A DNA stretch of 64,000 nt, from contig JAHECR010000005.1 in NCBI GenBank assembly GCA_024641655.1, positions 1 through 64,000 on the forward strand, read 5' to 3'. Origin of the DNA: Acidimicrobiaceae bacterium (GTDB lineage: Bacteria; Actinomycetota; Acidimicrobiia; Acidimicrobiales; UBA8592). The translations under genes and the position numbers were made by a program. Of the stretch, positions 34,611-43,205 are shown in pieces (within the stretch, counting starts at the first letter, position 1; each line of letters begins with the position of its first letter). The notes below the pieces were generated by a model. That model made no database searches. It was not told where the DNA came from and saw only the letters and a program-made list of their open reading frames with translations.

Positions 34611-34688
34611 CCGCCCGGGACTTCCGTCCACCCCACGCGGACGCATCCCAGGCCACGCGCCCGCGTGGATTTGCAAACGACGTTGGCA

Positions 34689-34694
34689 TATACT
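34689..34694 (+). promoter_or_regulatory. -10 hexamer TATACT before the amidohydrolase
   Basis: TATACT stands out in GC-rich surroundings about 70 bases before the amidohydrolase ATG at 34765. No good -35 is found at 16-18 bases; the gene itself has a GGAGGAAAC ribosome site. Confidence 0.4.
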
Positions 34695-34764
34695 CCCGAT
34701 CATCCTGGGAGCCGAGGCCACCTCCGGTGACCCGCGCAGAATCCCCGGGGGAGGAAACACGACG

Positions 34765-35934
34765 ATGACCGCAACCGAAAACACGTTCCTGTGGGCCAAT
34801 TCGGGCGACTCGCACTACATGGAGCCACCCGACCTGTACAAGGCACTACCTGAACACCTGCAGGCCCTGCTGCCCAAGTCGGAGAAGGACGAAGCACGCG
34901 GCGTGGAGGTGATCACCGTCGACGGCCAGACCTTCGAGCGGGCGATCCCCAGGCCCGTGACCGCCGAGCAGATGATGCGCAACGCTGCCCGACCCGCAGA
35001 GGAAGACCTCGACGAGGCCGAGGGCCAGGTCCGCGCTCCCGGTGCCTACGATCCCGCGCTGCGCCTCAAGGACCTCGACGCCGAGGGCATCTGGGCCGAG
35101 GCGATCTACCCCTCGCTGGGGACGTGGACCTTCAACATCCGCACCCCGGAGCTGGTCAACGTCGGCTGCCGGCACTCGAACGACTTCTTCATCGACTTCC
35201 AGAAGCAGTCGCCGCGCTACGTGGTCGCCGCCTCCATCCCGTTGCTCGACGTCGACGACACGGTGGCCGAGATCGGGCGCGCATCGAACCTCGGCTTCAA
35301 GCTCGGGTTCTTCCCCGTGCGACCGCCAATGGTGAAGCAGGACTGGCACTACGAGGAATGGAACCCGGTGTGGGCCGCCCTGGAGGAGACCGGCATGGTG
35401 CTCGGCTTCCACATCGGTACCGAGCCTGTCGATCCCACCGGCCGCATCGGTCGGTACTACCGAGGGCCCGGTGGCGCCATCTTGAACTACACGGAGACCA
35501 CCTACGGTGGCCAGCGTGCGGTGAGCCAGCTGATCGCCAGCGGCGCGCTCGATCGGCACCCCGATCTCAAGATCCTCGTGTCCGAGGGCGGCGCGACCTG
35601 GGGCCCGTTCCTCGCGGATCGCATGGACGAGGCCTACCGTCAGCACGGTGCCGCAGTGCGGCCTCGCCTGTCCAAGCTGCCAAGCGAGTATCTCTACAAC
35701 CAGGTCTATGCCTCGTTCCAGCACGACCGTTCCGCGGTGCTGGCAAACCAGGCAATGGGTTGGAAGAACGTCATGTGGGGTTCGGATTACCCGCACTACG
35801 AGGGCACCTACGGCCACACGCAGAAGACGCTCCACGAGCTCTTCGACGATGTCCCCGCCGACATCAGCCACCGCATCCGCATCGGCGCGTTCCAGGAGCT
35901 GTTCCCCCACGTGCCGGCGCCGCCGGCTGCGTGA
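34765..35934 (+). CDS. Amidohydrolase-2 family protein, paralogue of 60254
   Basis: A 389-residue TIM-barrel metal-dependent hydrolase or decarboxylase of the amidohydrolase-2 group. LWANSGDSHYMEPPDLY (9-25) provides the N-terminal D-x-H metal motif, GFHIGTEP holds the central His, and MWGSDYPHYEGTYGHTQKTL ends the barrel with the Asp and His ligands. The GGAGGAAAC site precedes ATG 34765. It is about half identical by eye to the protein at 60254, with shared KTLHELFDD and FQELFPHV ends. Mycobacterial-type relatives have unknown substrates; a decarboxylase is likely. Confidence 0.9.
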   Translation: MTATENTFLWANSGDSHYMEPPDLYKALPEHLQALLPKSEKDEARGVEVITVDGQTFERAIPRPVTAEQMMRNAARPAEEDLDEAEGQVRAPGAYDPALRLKDLDAEGIWAEAIYPSLGTWTFNIRTPELVNVGCRHSNDFFIDFQKQSPRYVVAASIPLLDVDDTVAEIGRASNLGFKLGFFPVRPPMVKQDWHYEEWNPVWAALEETGMVLGFHIGTEPVDPTGRIGRYYRGPGGAILNYTETTYGGQRAVSQLIASGALDRHPDLKILVSEGGATWGPFLADRMDEAYRQHGAAVRPRLSKLPSEYLYNQVYASFQHDRSAVLANQAMGWKNVMWGSDYPHYEGTYGHTQKTLHELFDDVPADISHRIRIGAFQELFPHVPAPPAA

Positions 35935-36018
35935 GCGACGACGCAACGTCGCCCCCATCGGTGAGCAGGGCGCGGCCCTACGGGGTCGCGCCTTGCTCGT
36001 TGGCGATCTGTGTTCTGC

Positions 36019-36519
36019 TCAGGCCTCGATGTGGGCTGCCAGCCCCCGCAGGCCCCTGCCGAGCGCGGCCTCGAACTGCCGCCTCACCACGGGCCCGAGC
36101 AGCTTGAGGGCGGGGGCGAGCTCGACCGCCTGGCGGAACCGCACGCGCGTGGACCCCTCGCCCTCCGGCGTGAGCGTGAGCTCTTCGACGATCGCCCGGA
36201 ACACGGGCAGATTCGCTTCGCGCACGCCATAGGCGTAACGGTGGTCAGCCTCGTACGCGAGGAGGACCTCGTTGACCTGGAGCGTGAAGACCTTGAGGAA
36301 CCGCGTCGAGCCGACGCCGATGGGCTCGGCGCTCGTGTAGTGCGCAGCCCGGGTGCCTTTGAACCACTCGACCCAGGCCGTCACGTCGGCGATCGCCGGC
36401 CATACGTCCGCCGGCGGGGCCGCGATCACGATCTCACGTTGGGCGACCACCGGGGCCCGCTCGAGGAAACCCAGGTCCTCATCGCGCAACCGGTGTTTGA
36501 GTGCTGGTGCGGTGGTCAT
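36019..36519 (-). CDS. SRPBCC family protein
   Basis: A 166-residue START/Bet v1-like protein with a lipid or polyketide-type cavity. IVIAAPPADVWPAIADVTAWVEWFKGTRAAHY is the family opening and LTPEGEGSTRVRFRQAVELAPALKLLGPVVRRQFEAALGRGLRGLAAHIEA the C-terminal helix. The ATG follows GGAAGAGGGACCG. It is soluble, of unknown ligand, and stands alone. Confidence 0.88.
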   Translation of the reverse strand: MTTAPALKHRLRDEDLGFLERAPVVAQREIVIAAPPADVWPAIADVTAWVEWFKGTRAAHYTSAEPIGVGSTRFLKVFTLQVNEVLLAYEADHRYAYGVREANLPVFRAIVEELTLTPEGEGSTRVRFRQAVELAPALKLLGPVVRRQFEAALGRGLRGLAAHIEA

Positions 36520-36617
36520 CGGTCCCTCTTCCTGTCTCGCGTCGAGCGGCGCCGACAGTCGACGGGCCGGGGCGACGCGAAGCGTACACCCGCGCTACTC
36601 CGGGCCCGCCGGAGGGG

Positions 36618-39600
36618 TCACCGCATCCGCTCCCATCCCTTGGTCATCTCGTCGAACTTGTGCGCCACTTGCTGGATGCGGTCGCGACTGCCCTCGATGG
36701 TCGCTGCAGCGAGCACGGCGACGAGCCCGATGGCGATGATCGTGACCCACAAGGCAGCCCCACTCCAGACGCCGACATCGGAGAGCGGCACCGCGATGAC
36801 CAACAGCACGGCGAGCACGACCGCCCCGGCGCCGAAGGACACCCGACGCCGAACCTGGGTGAAGGCCCCCCAGGTTGCGAGCGCAACGCCGAGAGCGATT
36901 GCGAGCACGCCGCTCCACAGGTGACCTGCGAGGGTCCGGGCCAGCGACGACGAGACGACGAAGGCCATGGAGACCAGCTCCACGGTCAGCACATCGATGC
37001 CCACCACATCTCCGCCTCGTGTCCGACGGATCCAGCGGACGAGCCCCACCATGGTGAGCAACGTGACGCCGACGGGCACCGTGAGCCAGTTCGCATCGCC
37101 CGTGAGCGAGTCGTCGGCATACAACAACCACGACCCACAGGCCGCTGCGGGCGAAGCCACGAACAGTCCCGGCGCACGGGCGAGCACCGCGAGCGCTCCG
37201 AGCTCGCCGGCGAGGGCCAGGAGGACAACGATCAGTACGGTCTGGTCGGGCAGGACGGTGAGCGCCGCCAGCGCCCCCACGCCCTGGGTGAGCAACCCTC
37301 CGGTCGCCGCCGGTCCGACCCACGGCATCGTCGGCCGCCATGCCTGGACCGCCAGCATCACCGCGAGGAGCACGAGCGCGGTGGCGGTCGTCAGCAGGGC
37401 CAGTCCTTCGGCGTCGAGTTGCAGCGCCCAAGCCGCTGGTGCCCACGCGGCCACTGCAGGGACGACTGCAACCCAACGCAGGCTGGCTTCGAGCGTGGGC
37501 GCGGCGACGCCTGCGGCAGTGGCCAACAACAACAGGCCCACGGCAACGGTCGATCCACCGGCGCCTGACGTCACGTCGGGGTGGCCGACCAGGGTCATCG
37601 CACTGAGTGCCGCCACCGCGCCGGACACCATCCACACCACCCCGGCCTCACCGGGAGCACGTCGGCTCCGCACCAACAGCGCCGCCACCAACGCCACTCC
37701 AGCAGCCCCCGGGCTCGTGGAATAGAGCGCTGTCGGCGTCGACCACGACTGCCAGTCGAAGACCTGGGCCCACGCCGCCAACCACGCCGCGGCCCCGACG
37801 GACAGCAGGACCCAGCGCGTCCTGCCTTCGCTAAGCAGCCCGCCGACGCTCAGCGCCAACCCCTCCACGCTCAAGGCGAACGTCAGCCACCCGGGACCGG
37901 CGTCGGCGGCGCCGACCAGCACGAGCACCGCACCCCCGATCGCCCACTCGACACGCCGGCGCACGATCGCCAGACCGATCGCGAGCGAACCAGCCAAGAT
38001 GAAGGGCAGCGCCAGGTTCGCACCGCGCATCGCGGCCATCAGTGCCACCGCCACTACGCCATGGGCGACCACCAGCGACGGCAGATCCCAGCGAACCCAC
38101 CAGGACTCCCGCTCGCTCCGGGTGAGCTGAGCCACGACGAGGGGAGCGAGCGACAAGACCACAATCGACCATGGACGCTCCAACGGCTCCCACGGCGCCA
38201 ACAAGACCACGGCGAGCACTCCCAGCGCCTCTGCGACGGCGCCGACTGCACCCGACGACACCAGCAAGGCGATGACCACGACCGGGACCCCAAGGCCCGC
38301 CGCAGTCCATCCGATCTCAGCCTTGCTGCCGTCGAGCAGCCCCGACGCTCCCCCGACCACCAGGGCCAGCGCACCGAGCGTGCCCGGAGCACGCAGCGCG
38401 CGCCGACGCACCAACACTGCGGAACCCCGCACCACCGGGCCCAGCCGCACCCGCTCCACCAGCAACACCGAGAGCAGCACCGACGCACCCCAGCCCGCCA
38501 CCACGACATCAGCCCACCGGACCGCGAGGCCCAGCTGGTCGGCAGCGTAGGCCGACAACGCGGCGCACTGCGCCCAACCGACCCAGGTGAAGGCGGTCGG
38601 TCGGGGGGCCCGGGAGACGACGACTGCTGCGATGCCGAGGCAGAGCGCGACGACCGCCGGCCCGTTCCGGCCTGCCACCGAGTCCGCCAGAACGCCTCCC
38701 AGTGCACCGAGCCCCAGGAGAACCGCCGCGCCAGCCAGGACGACGGCGCTCGCGCGCCGCCAAGGGACCACGCGCACGCCGAGCGCCGCACCGGCAGCCA
38801 CCGCGCACACGATCACCGGGGCCCATCGATCGTGCAGCAGAACTCGGCCCCACGCGTCGGCACCGACGGCCGCGGTCGTTGCCGCACCCGCGAGGACGAT
38901 CAGGTGTGGGGCATCGTCGAACACCGACGACCATGGCAGGTCGGTGGTCGGGAACGAACCGCGGACCCCTTCCACCATGGCGGCGCCCCGCACCTCGTTG
39001 ACGAGCCCCGTGAGGAGCCAGGCCGCCGTCGCTGCTCCCAGGACTGCAGTGAGCGGCCAGCCGAACCACGGAGAGACCAAGATGGCGCCCGTGGCGCCCA
39101 CATGACCGATAGCTGTGAGGTGCGGAGCGATGCTCCAACGTGGCAGCAGCGACACGCCCACGACCGCAAGAGCGAGACCTGAGAGAACGAGCGCCTGCCC
39201 GTCGCGGGCCAGGCCGGCCGCTTCTCCCACATTGGCCTCAGCCCAGACCACCATCGCCGCCGTGAGCCACGTCCTGGGTCCCAATGGCAGGCTGCTGGCT
39301 GCAGCTGCGACCGCGAGGGCCAGCGTTCCCGCAGCCACGAGCATCGGCCGCTCACCCCATGGCTGAGCCATCGAGCTCAACCACAGTCCCGCTGCAGCGG
39401 TGGGCACGAGCCACCGCCAGAGCAGGTCCCGACGCACCGGTGGCACGAGGCGACCGATCACGGCGACGGCCATGGTCAGCAGGGCTCCACCGAGCAGGGC
39501 CGGTCGAGCACCGAAGGCGTTGGCAGCTTCCAGCTGGGTTGACAGCGCGCCGACGGCAACCCCGACGCCGCTGCTATCCCTGACGGGCTGCCACGCGGGA

Positions 39601-41087
39601 GCGTGGACGCGGCGCCAGAGGAGCCAAAGAGTGGTCACGCCGAAACCCGTCAGCCCCGCCGCGGGCACCGCAGCCGACCCGACCAGCGACAGCGCCGCCA
39701 CCCCGGCGGCGGCCCAGGTACCGATCTCGGTGGGCCGGCGCCCTCCCGCGTACTCGAGCAAGGCGATGGCCCCCACTGCTGCTCCGGCGGCGATCCACGC
39801 GCCCTCGCCATGCACAGCGAGGCGCGCCGCCGTGATGCCGATGACGGCGGCCTGAGCCGCGGTGACGGTCCAGGCCGGCAGGCGCGACGTCGCCAACTCG
39901 AGGAGGACGATCACCGCGATGCCGCCGACGATGCTCGCGGCGAGTGGCCACCGTTCGTTCCCCGCGAGGACGAGCTCGACGACGTAGAAAGCCGCGGCTG
40001 CCGGCCACCCGACGGCTCTGGTCGCCGTCGCGACGAGCCCGGTGGCGCGCCGGAGCTCGAGGACACCCACGACCAGCGCGATCGCGGCGAGCACCACACT
40101 CAGTTGAAGTGCATCGGGACGAGCGGTCTCGTAGCCGGCGGGGATCGGGTCTCGCCAGATGGCTGTCCCCAGACCCAAGCCGATCCACGCCACTGGCCCG
40201 GCCACGAAGCGCAGGGGCCGAGCAAGCTCGTTTCGTGGGGCGACCGCCGCCATGAGCGCAGCGAGCGCGAGGCAGAGCCCAGCCTGTGCCAGTGGCAGCA
40301 CTCTGCCGTGGAGATCGGGGGGCAGGGGCGCATTGTCGGTGACCGAGGCGACGACGACGAGGGGCACGAAGGCGCCGCCGAGCACGATCAGCGCCCCGGA
40401 GACGACGGTGGCGCCCCGGCGACCCAGGTACCACCCCGCGACCAGGAAGGTCGTCGGCACGAGGAGTTCGGTGAGGGTCCGCAGTTCGCTCGCGATGTCA
40501 CCGAACGAGAACGCGATGAGCCCGGAGACCCCGGCGAACATCAGGAGCACGCCCAGATACGCCAGGCCGTGCAGCGCCAGGTCGGTCCGGACCGCGGCGT
40601 GGGCGCGTCGGGCCCACTGCGTGAGGATGCTGCGCTGCACGGGTACCGGGACCGGCGGGGCAGGCGCGCCCGGGGGCGGCGGCACCGGCGCGGGTCGACT
40701 CCCGTTGCCCGGCGCCACCGGAGACGGTGGTTCGAGACCGACGCCCGCATGCCGGGCGGGGGAGCTCGGCGGCGGCACCGGCACTGGTGGCAGCCCGGCC
40801 TGCGGCGCCGGGCCCCGGCATGGCCGCGCGACCGAAGCGAGAGCCTCGCGCACCTCGGCGCTCACCACCGGGCTGATCTCCCCGCGCTCTTCGGCATCGG
40901 CGAGCCAGGACCCCACCACCGCCACTACCTGGCCTGCTTCACGGCGGCTGACCTCCTCGAGGGCCGTCGGATCCTCGATGCTCGTCGAACCCCAGGCCAC
41001 CCGCCGGGTCCAGTGGCTGCCGTCCCAATACCGGGCGGCGCCCACGGTGATGGGGTCGGGATACCAGCCCTCGGGCTTCGTCCTCAT
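36618..41087 (-). CDS. Giant polytopic membrane protein with DUF2510 domain
   Basis: A 1489-residue protein, the largest here. Residues 6-32 (EGWYPDPITVGAARYWDGSHWTRRV) form a DUF2510 domain. Residues 115-175 are a Pro/Ala linker (PPPSSPARHA, PPPPGAPAPPVPVPV). From about 185 on there are around forty hydrophobic segments in a continuous run, giving an SCO7613-like membrane-channel or scaffold plan. DUF2510 is linked to cell-envelope proteins. No catalytic motif is apparent. Other frames of this locus are open because of its extreme GC and Ala/Val/Leu content, but only the minus frame gives a coherent protein. Confidence 0.85.
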   Translation of the reverse strand: MRTKPEGWYPDPITVGAARYWDGSHWTRRVAWGSTSIEDPTALEEVSRREAGQVVAVVGSWLADAEERGEISPVVSAEVREALASVARPCRGPAPQAGLPPVPVPPPSSPARHAGVGLEPPSPVAPGNGSRPAPVPPPPGAPAPPVPVPVQRSILTQWARRAHAAVRTDLALHGLAYLGVLLMFAGVSGLIAFSFGDIASELRTLTELLVPTTFLVAGWYLGRRGATVVSGALIVLGGAFVPLVVVASVTDNAPLPPDLHGRVLPLAQAGLCLALAALMAAVAPRNELARPLRFVAGPVAWIGLGLGTAIWRDPIPAGYETARPDALQLSVVLAAIALVVGVLELRRATGLVATATRAVGWPAAAAFYVVELVLAGNERWPLAASIVGGIAVIVLLELATSRLPAWTVTAAQAAVIGITAARLAVHGEGAWIAAGAAVGAIALLEYAGGRRPTEIGTWAAAGVAALSLVGSAAVPAAGLTGFGVTTLWLLWRRVHAPAWQPVRDSSGVGVAVGALSTQLEAANAFGARPALLGGALLTMAVAVIGRLVPPVRRDLLWRWLVPTAAAGLWLSSMAQPWGERPMLVAAGTLALAVAAAASSLPLGPRTWLTAAMVVWAEANVGEAAGLARDGQALVLSGLALAVVGVSLLPRWSIAPHLTAIGHVGATGAILVSPWFGWPLTAVLGAATAAWLLTGLVNEVRGAAMVEGVRGSFPTTDLPWSSVFDDAPHLIVLAGAATTAAVGADAWGRVLLHDRWAPVIVCAVAAGAALGVRVVPWRRASAVVLAGAAVLLGLGALGGVLADSVAGRNGPAVVALCLGIAAVVVSRAPRPTAFTWVGWAQCAALSAYAADQLGLAVRWADVVVAGWGASVLLSVLLVERVRLGPVVRGSAVLVRRRALRAPGTLGALALVVGGASGLLDGSKAEIGWTAAGLGVPVVVIALLVSSGAVGAVAEALGVLAVVLLAPWEPLERPWSIVVLSLAPLVVAQLTRSERESWWVRWDLPSLVVAHGVVAVALMAAMRGANLALPFILAGSLAIGLAIVRRRVEWAIGGAVLVLVGAADAGPGWLTFALSVEGLALSVGGLLSEGRTRWVLLSVGAAAWLAAWAQVFDWQSWSTPTALYSTSPGAAGVALVAALLVRSRRAPGEAGVVWMVSGAVAALSAMTLVGHPDVTSGAGGSTVAVGLLLLATAAGVAAPTLEASLRWVAVVPAVAAWAPAAWALQLDAEGLALLTTATALVLLAVMLAVQAWRPTMPWVGPAATGGLLTQGVGALAALTVLPDQTVLIVVLLALAGELGALAVLARAPGLFVASPAAACGSWLLYADDSLTGDANWLTVPVGVTLLTMVGLVRWIRRTRGGDVVGIDVLTVELVSMAFVVSSSLARTLAGHLWSGVLAIALGVALATWGAFTQVRRRVSFGAGAVVLAVLLVIAVPLSDVGVWSGAALWVTIIAIGLVAVLAAATIEGSRDRIQQVAHKFDEMTKGWERMR

Positions 41088-41299
41088 GCTCTGACGTTCT
41101 CTGCGATCGGCGGCCCACGGCAGAGTCGTTGGTCACGACCCATCGGACCGGACGATCCCTCATCTGGTGTGCCGACAAAGCCCGGCAGGTGAGGGGATCC
41201 TGCCAGCGTTCAGGCTTGGACACCTCGAGGGCGACCTCGACGACGTCGCCGGGCGTGGGGCCTCGCGTTCCCGCACGACGCGCCTCACCGGCAGCAGGA

Positions 41300-41328
41300 T
41301 TGACGCCGGGGCTCCCGTGGTGGAACGT
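41300..41328 (+). promoter_or_regulatory. Possible promoter of the hot-dog gene
   Basis: TTGACG (41300-41305) is followed by 17 bases and GAACGT (41323-41328), a partial match to TANNNT. The palindrome begins six bases downstream, so a repressor there could cover the transcription start. Confidence 0.3.
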
Positions 41329-41333
41329 AGGGC

Positions 41334-41347
41334 ACGGTTCGAACCGT
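41334..41347. promoter_or_regulatory. 14-bp palindrome ACGGTTCGAACCGT, candidate operator
   Basis: A perfect palindrome 56 bases before the ATG at 41403 and next to a promoter-like TTGACG/GAACGT pair. It resembles a TetR- or GntR-type operator in size. No regulator gene is adjacent. Confidence 0.4.
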
Positions 41348-41402
41348 CCTGCCGTGCTCGTCGCCCGCACGCGGCGTGCGCACCACCGAGGGAGCAACCC
41401 AC

Positions 41403-42275
41403 ATGGCTGATGATCACCTGATCGAACTGCAGCACGTGACCAGCCCGGCGGCGTTCTGGGAGCAGTTCGCGCACGTGATGGGGAGCCCCGACGGCCTGCT
41501 GACGTACCGCTATCTCGACTGCCTCCAGGATCCGGAGACGCTCGAGGGCCACATGGATCTCCGCCATGACATGCGCAACGCAACCGGGGGCATCATGGCC
41601 GCTCCCCTGGCCATCGCCATCGCCGAAGGACGCGGGGACGACGATGCCGTGCCGGCGCCGGTGATGACGTCAGTGCACATCGTCGATGCCGGCCATGGCG
41701 TGCGAAGCCTCCTGTCCTATCCGCTCGACGGGCCCTCCCACAGCGGCCGGACGCTGTCGTTCGGCGCCGGGGGCATGCTCGTCGACGCGGACGATCGGGA
41801 GCGGATCATCGCGTTCACCCAAGGGCTGGGCGTGAAGCTGGGGCCGGCCCCCGAAGGGTACGTGTACGTACCTCCGGCCCCGTCGGGAGTGGTCGACTCC
41901 CCCGACCTGCCACCACTGCACGACGCCTTCGGAGTGACGCGCAATGCCGCGGGTGACCTCGAGTTGCCGCTGCTGACCCAGCAGCTCGCATCCACGTCCG
42001 GCACGTTGCACCACGGGCCCACCCAGGTCATCCTCGAGGCCCTCGCGCTGGAGCTCGCGACCGAGCATGCGGGCACCGACCTGCTCCAGATCGAGGACTG
42101 GACCGTCTTCTACACCGCCGCCGGCAAGGTGGGTCCCTTCGTCGCCCGAGGCAGCATCATCGGCGCCGGCAACGCCCACCCGGACCGCTACGGAGCCCGG
42201 GTGCACCTCTGCGATGCCGGTCGTGGCGACCGTCTCATCGCCATGGGAACCGGCTTCTTCCGCCGCGTCGGCTGA
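41403..42275 (+). CDS. Double hot-dog protein, putative thioesterase/hydratase
   Basis: A 290-residue protein with two hot-dog-like halves. The N-half has YLDCLQDPETLEGHMDLRHDMRNATGGIMAAPLAIAIAEG, like PaaI-type thioesterases that present Asn/Gly before the main helix. The C-half has PPLHDAFGVTRNAAGDLELPL and ends VHLCDAGRGDRLIAMGTGFFRRVG, typical of hot-dog C-termini. The GAGGGAGCAACCCAC ribosome site supports ATG 41403. Substrate is unknown; relation to CoA metabolism is inferred from the fold. Confidence 0.75.
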   Translation: MADDHLIELQHVTSPAAFWEQFAHVMGSPDGLLTYRYLDCLQDPETLEGHMDLRHDMRNATGGIMAAPLAIAIAEGRGDDDAVPAPVMTSVHIVDAGHGVRSLLSYPLDGPSHSGRTLSFGAGGMLVDADDRERIIAFTQGLGVKLGPAPEGYVYVPPAPSGVVDSPDLPPLHDAFGVTRNAAGDLELPLLTQQLASTSGTLHHGPTQVILEALALELATEHAGTDLLQIEDWTVFYTAAGKVGPFVARGSIIGAGNAHPDRYGARVHLCDAGRGDRLIAMGTGFFRRVG

Positions 42276-42350
42276 CGCTGCGCCCGCCCACTCCCTGGCC
42301 CAGCATCGCACCGTCGTGGCGCCCGCTGACGAGCCCCGGTGGGAGCATCC

Positions 42351-42356
42351 TAGGAT
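42351..42356 (+). promoter_or_regulatory. -10 hexamer TAGGAT, leaderless start
   Basis: TAGGAT ends six bases before the ATG at 42363 in the 87-base gap, with no ribosome site. Confidence 0.5.
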
Positions 42357-42362
42357 CGGTGC

Positions 42363-42749
42363 ATGACCTCCGGTACCGCACTGCCTGCCGATGACCGGCC
42401 CTTCGATGACTCACCCGTGCACACCGAGGACCTCCCGGCGACCCCGGTGCGCGACCGGAACATCTCCGCGGAGGCGTGGATTGAAGCGCCCGCTGTGCTC
42501 CTGGGCGCCGGTGACGACATCGGCAGCCCACGCATCGCGTACAAACGCCGCATCGGGCCCTGGCTGCTGTGGCGGGCCGGACCGGCCCGCGGCGCTCGGG
42601 CGCGCTATGTCGCGGTGCACTCGGCTGATCTCGACCGCGTCCACACGTTCCTGCTCGAGCGAGACGGGTCGGGGTCCGGTACCGGCCCCAGCAGAGTCGA
42701 GCATCGTCGCTTCCGCACCTGGAAGGAGGACCTGAAGGCCAACCCGTGA
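42363..42749 (+). CDS. Hypothetical protein
   Basis: A 128-residue soluble protein. An acidic N-terminus (1-40) leads to a beta-rich core with GSPRIAYKRRIGPWLLWRAGPARGARARYVAV, then a C-terminal helix. No family is recognised. It is single, facing the DUF35 gene. Confidence 0.65.
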   Translation: MTSGTALPADDRPFDDSPVHTEDLPATPVRDRNISAEAWIEAPAVLLGAGDDIGSPRIAYKRRIGPWLLWRAGPARGARARYVAVHSADLDRVHTFLLERDGSGSGTGPSRVEHRRFRTWKEDLKANP

Positions 42750-42767
42750 CGAAAGGGCGCGGCGCGG

Positions 42768-43205
42768 TTAGTGACGAGGCTTGAAGAGCGGGACGGCGAT
42801 CTCCTCGTCGAAGGGCTGGAACGTCACCTCGACCGGCATGCCCACCTGCAACGACTCCTTGTCCACCCCCACGACCCGGGTCATGAGGCGGACCGGCTCT
42901 CCCTGGGTGCCGTCGAGCTCGATCACCGACACGTTGTAGAGGGGCCAGTCCGCCATGGCGCGCCGATCGGCCCACGTGAACGTGTACACGGTGCCGGTAC
43001 CGGCCACCTCGTCCCAGGCCCAGTTCGGTGACTGGCAGGAATAGCAGGTCCATGCCACGGGCAGGCGATGCGTGCGGCAATCCTGGCACCGCTGCACGAC
43101 GAGCTTCCCCTGGCCGGCCGCTTCCCAGTAGCCCTCGGTGAGCGGCTCCCACCCCGGCGCTGGCAACTGCGTGATGCGTTCGTGGATGTCCATCTCGGCC
43201 ATCAT
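42768..43205 (-). CDS. DUF35 zinc-ribbon/OB-fold protein
   Basis: A 145-residue Zn-ribbon OB-fold protein. Cys40, Cys43, Cys54 and Cys57 bind zinc (QRCQDCRTHRLP and TCYSCQSP); the OB-fold follows with GTVYTFTWADRRAMAD and VRLMTRVVGVDKESLQVGMPVEV. DUF35 proteins pair with thiolase-like proteins, where the zinc-ribbon subunit is required for activity in steroid side-chain aldolases and in acetyl-CoA/HMG-CoA systems. Its ATG overlaps the stop of the thiolase-like gene (ATGA), fixing the partnership. Confidence 0.92.
   Translation of the reverse strand: MMAEMDIHERITQLPAPGWEPLTEGYWEAAGQGKLVVQRCQDCRTHRLPVAWTCYSCQSPNWAWDEVAGTGTVYTFTWADRRAMADWPLYNVSVIELDGTQGEPVRLMTRVVGVDKESLQVGMPVEVTFQPFDEEIAVPLFKPRH

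Larger units (their letters stand above)
41088..41402. other. Intergenic region with palindrome
   Basis: About 315 bases between the divergent giant membrane protein and the hot-dog protein. A 14-bp perfect palindrome at 41334-41347 and a TTGACG at 41300-41305 are the notable elements, listed below. No coding frame is convincing and no RNA gene is seen. Confidence 0.6.

Noticed and set aside
37581..39182. Long plus-strand frames opposite the giant membrane protein
   Set aside because: They are Arg/Pro/His/Gln-rich without any family pattern, as expected for the antisense of a hydrophobic GC-rich gene.
41331..41350. GGTTCGAACC as a tRNA T-loop
   Set aside because: No acceptor stem or anticodon arm can be built around it, and the sequence is a perfect palindrome instead.
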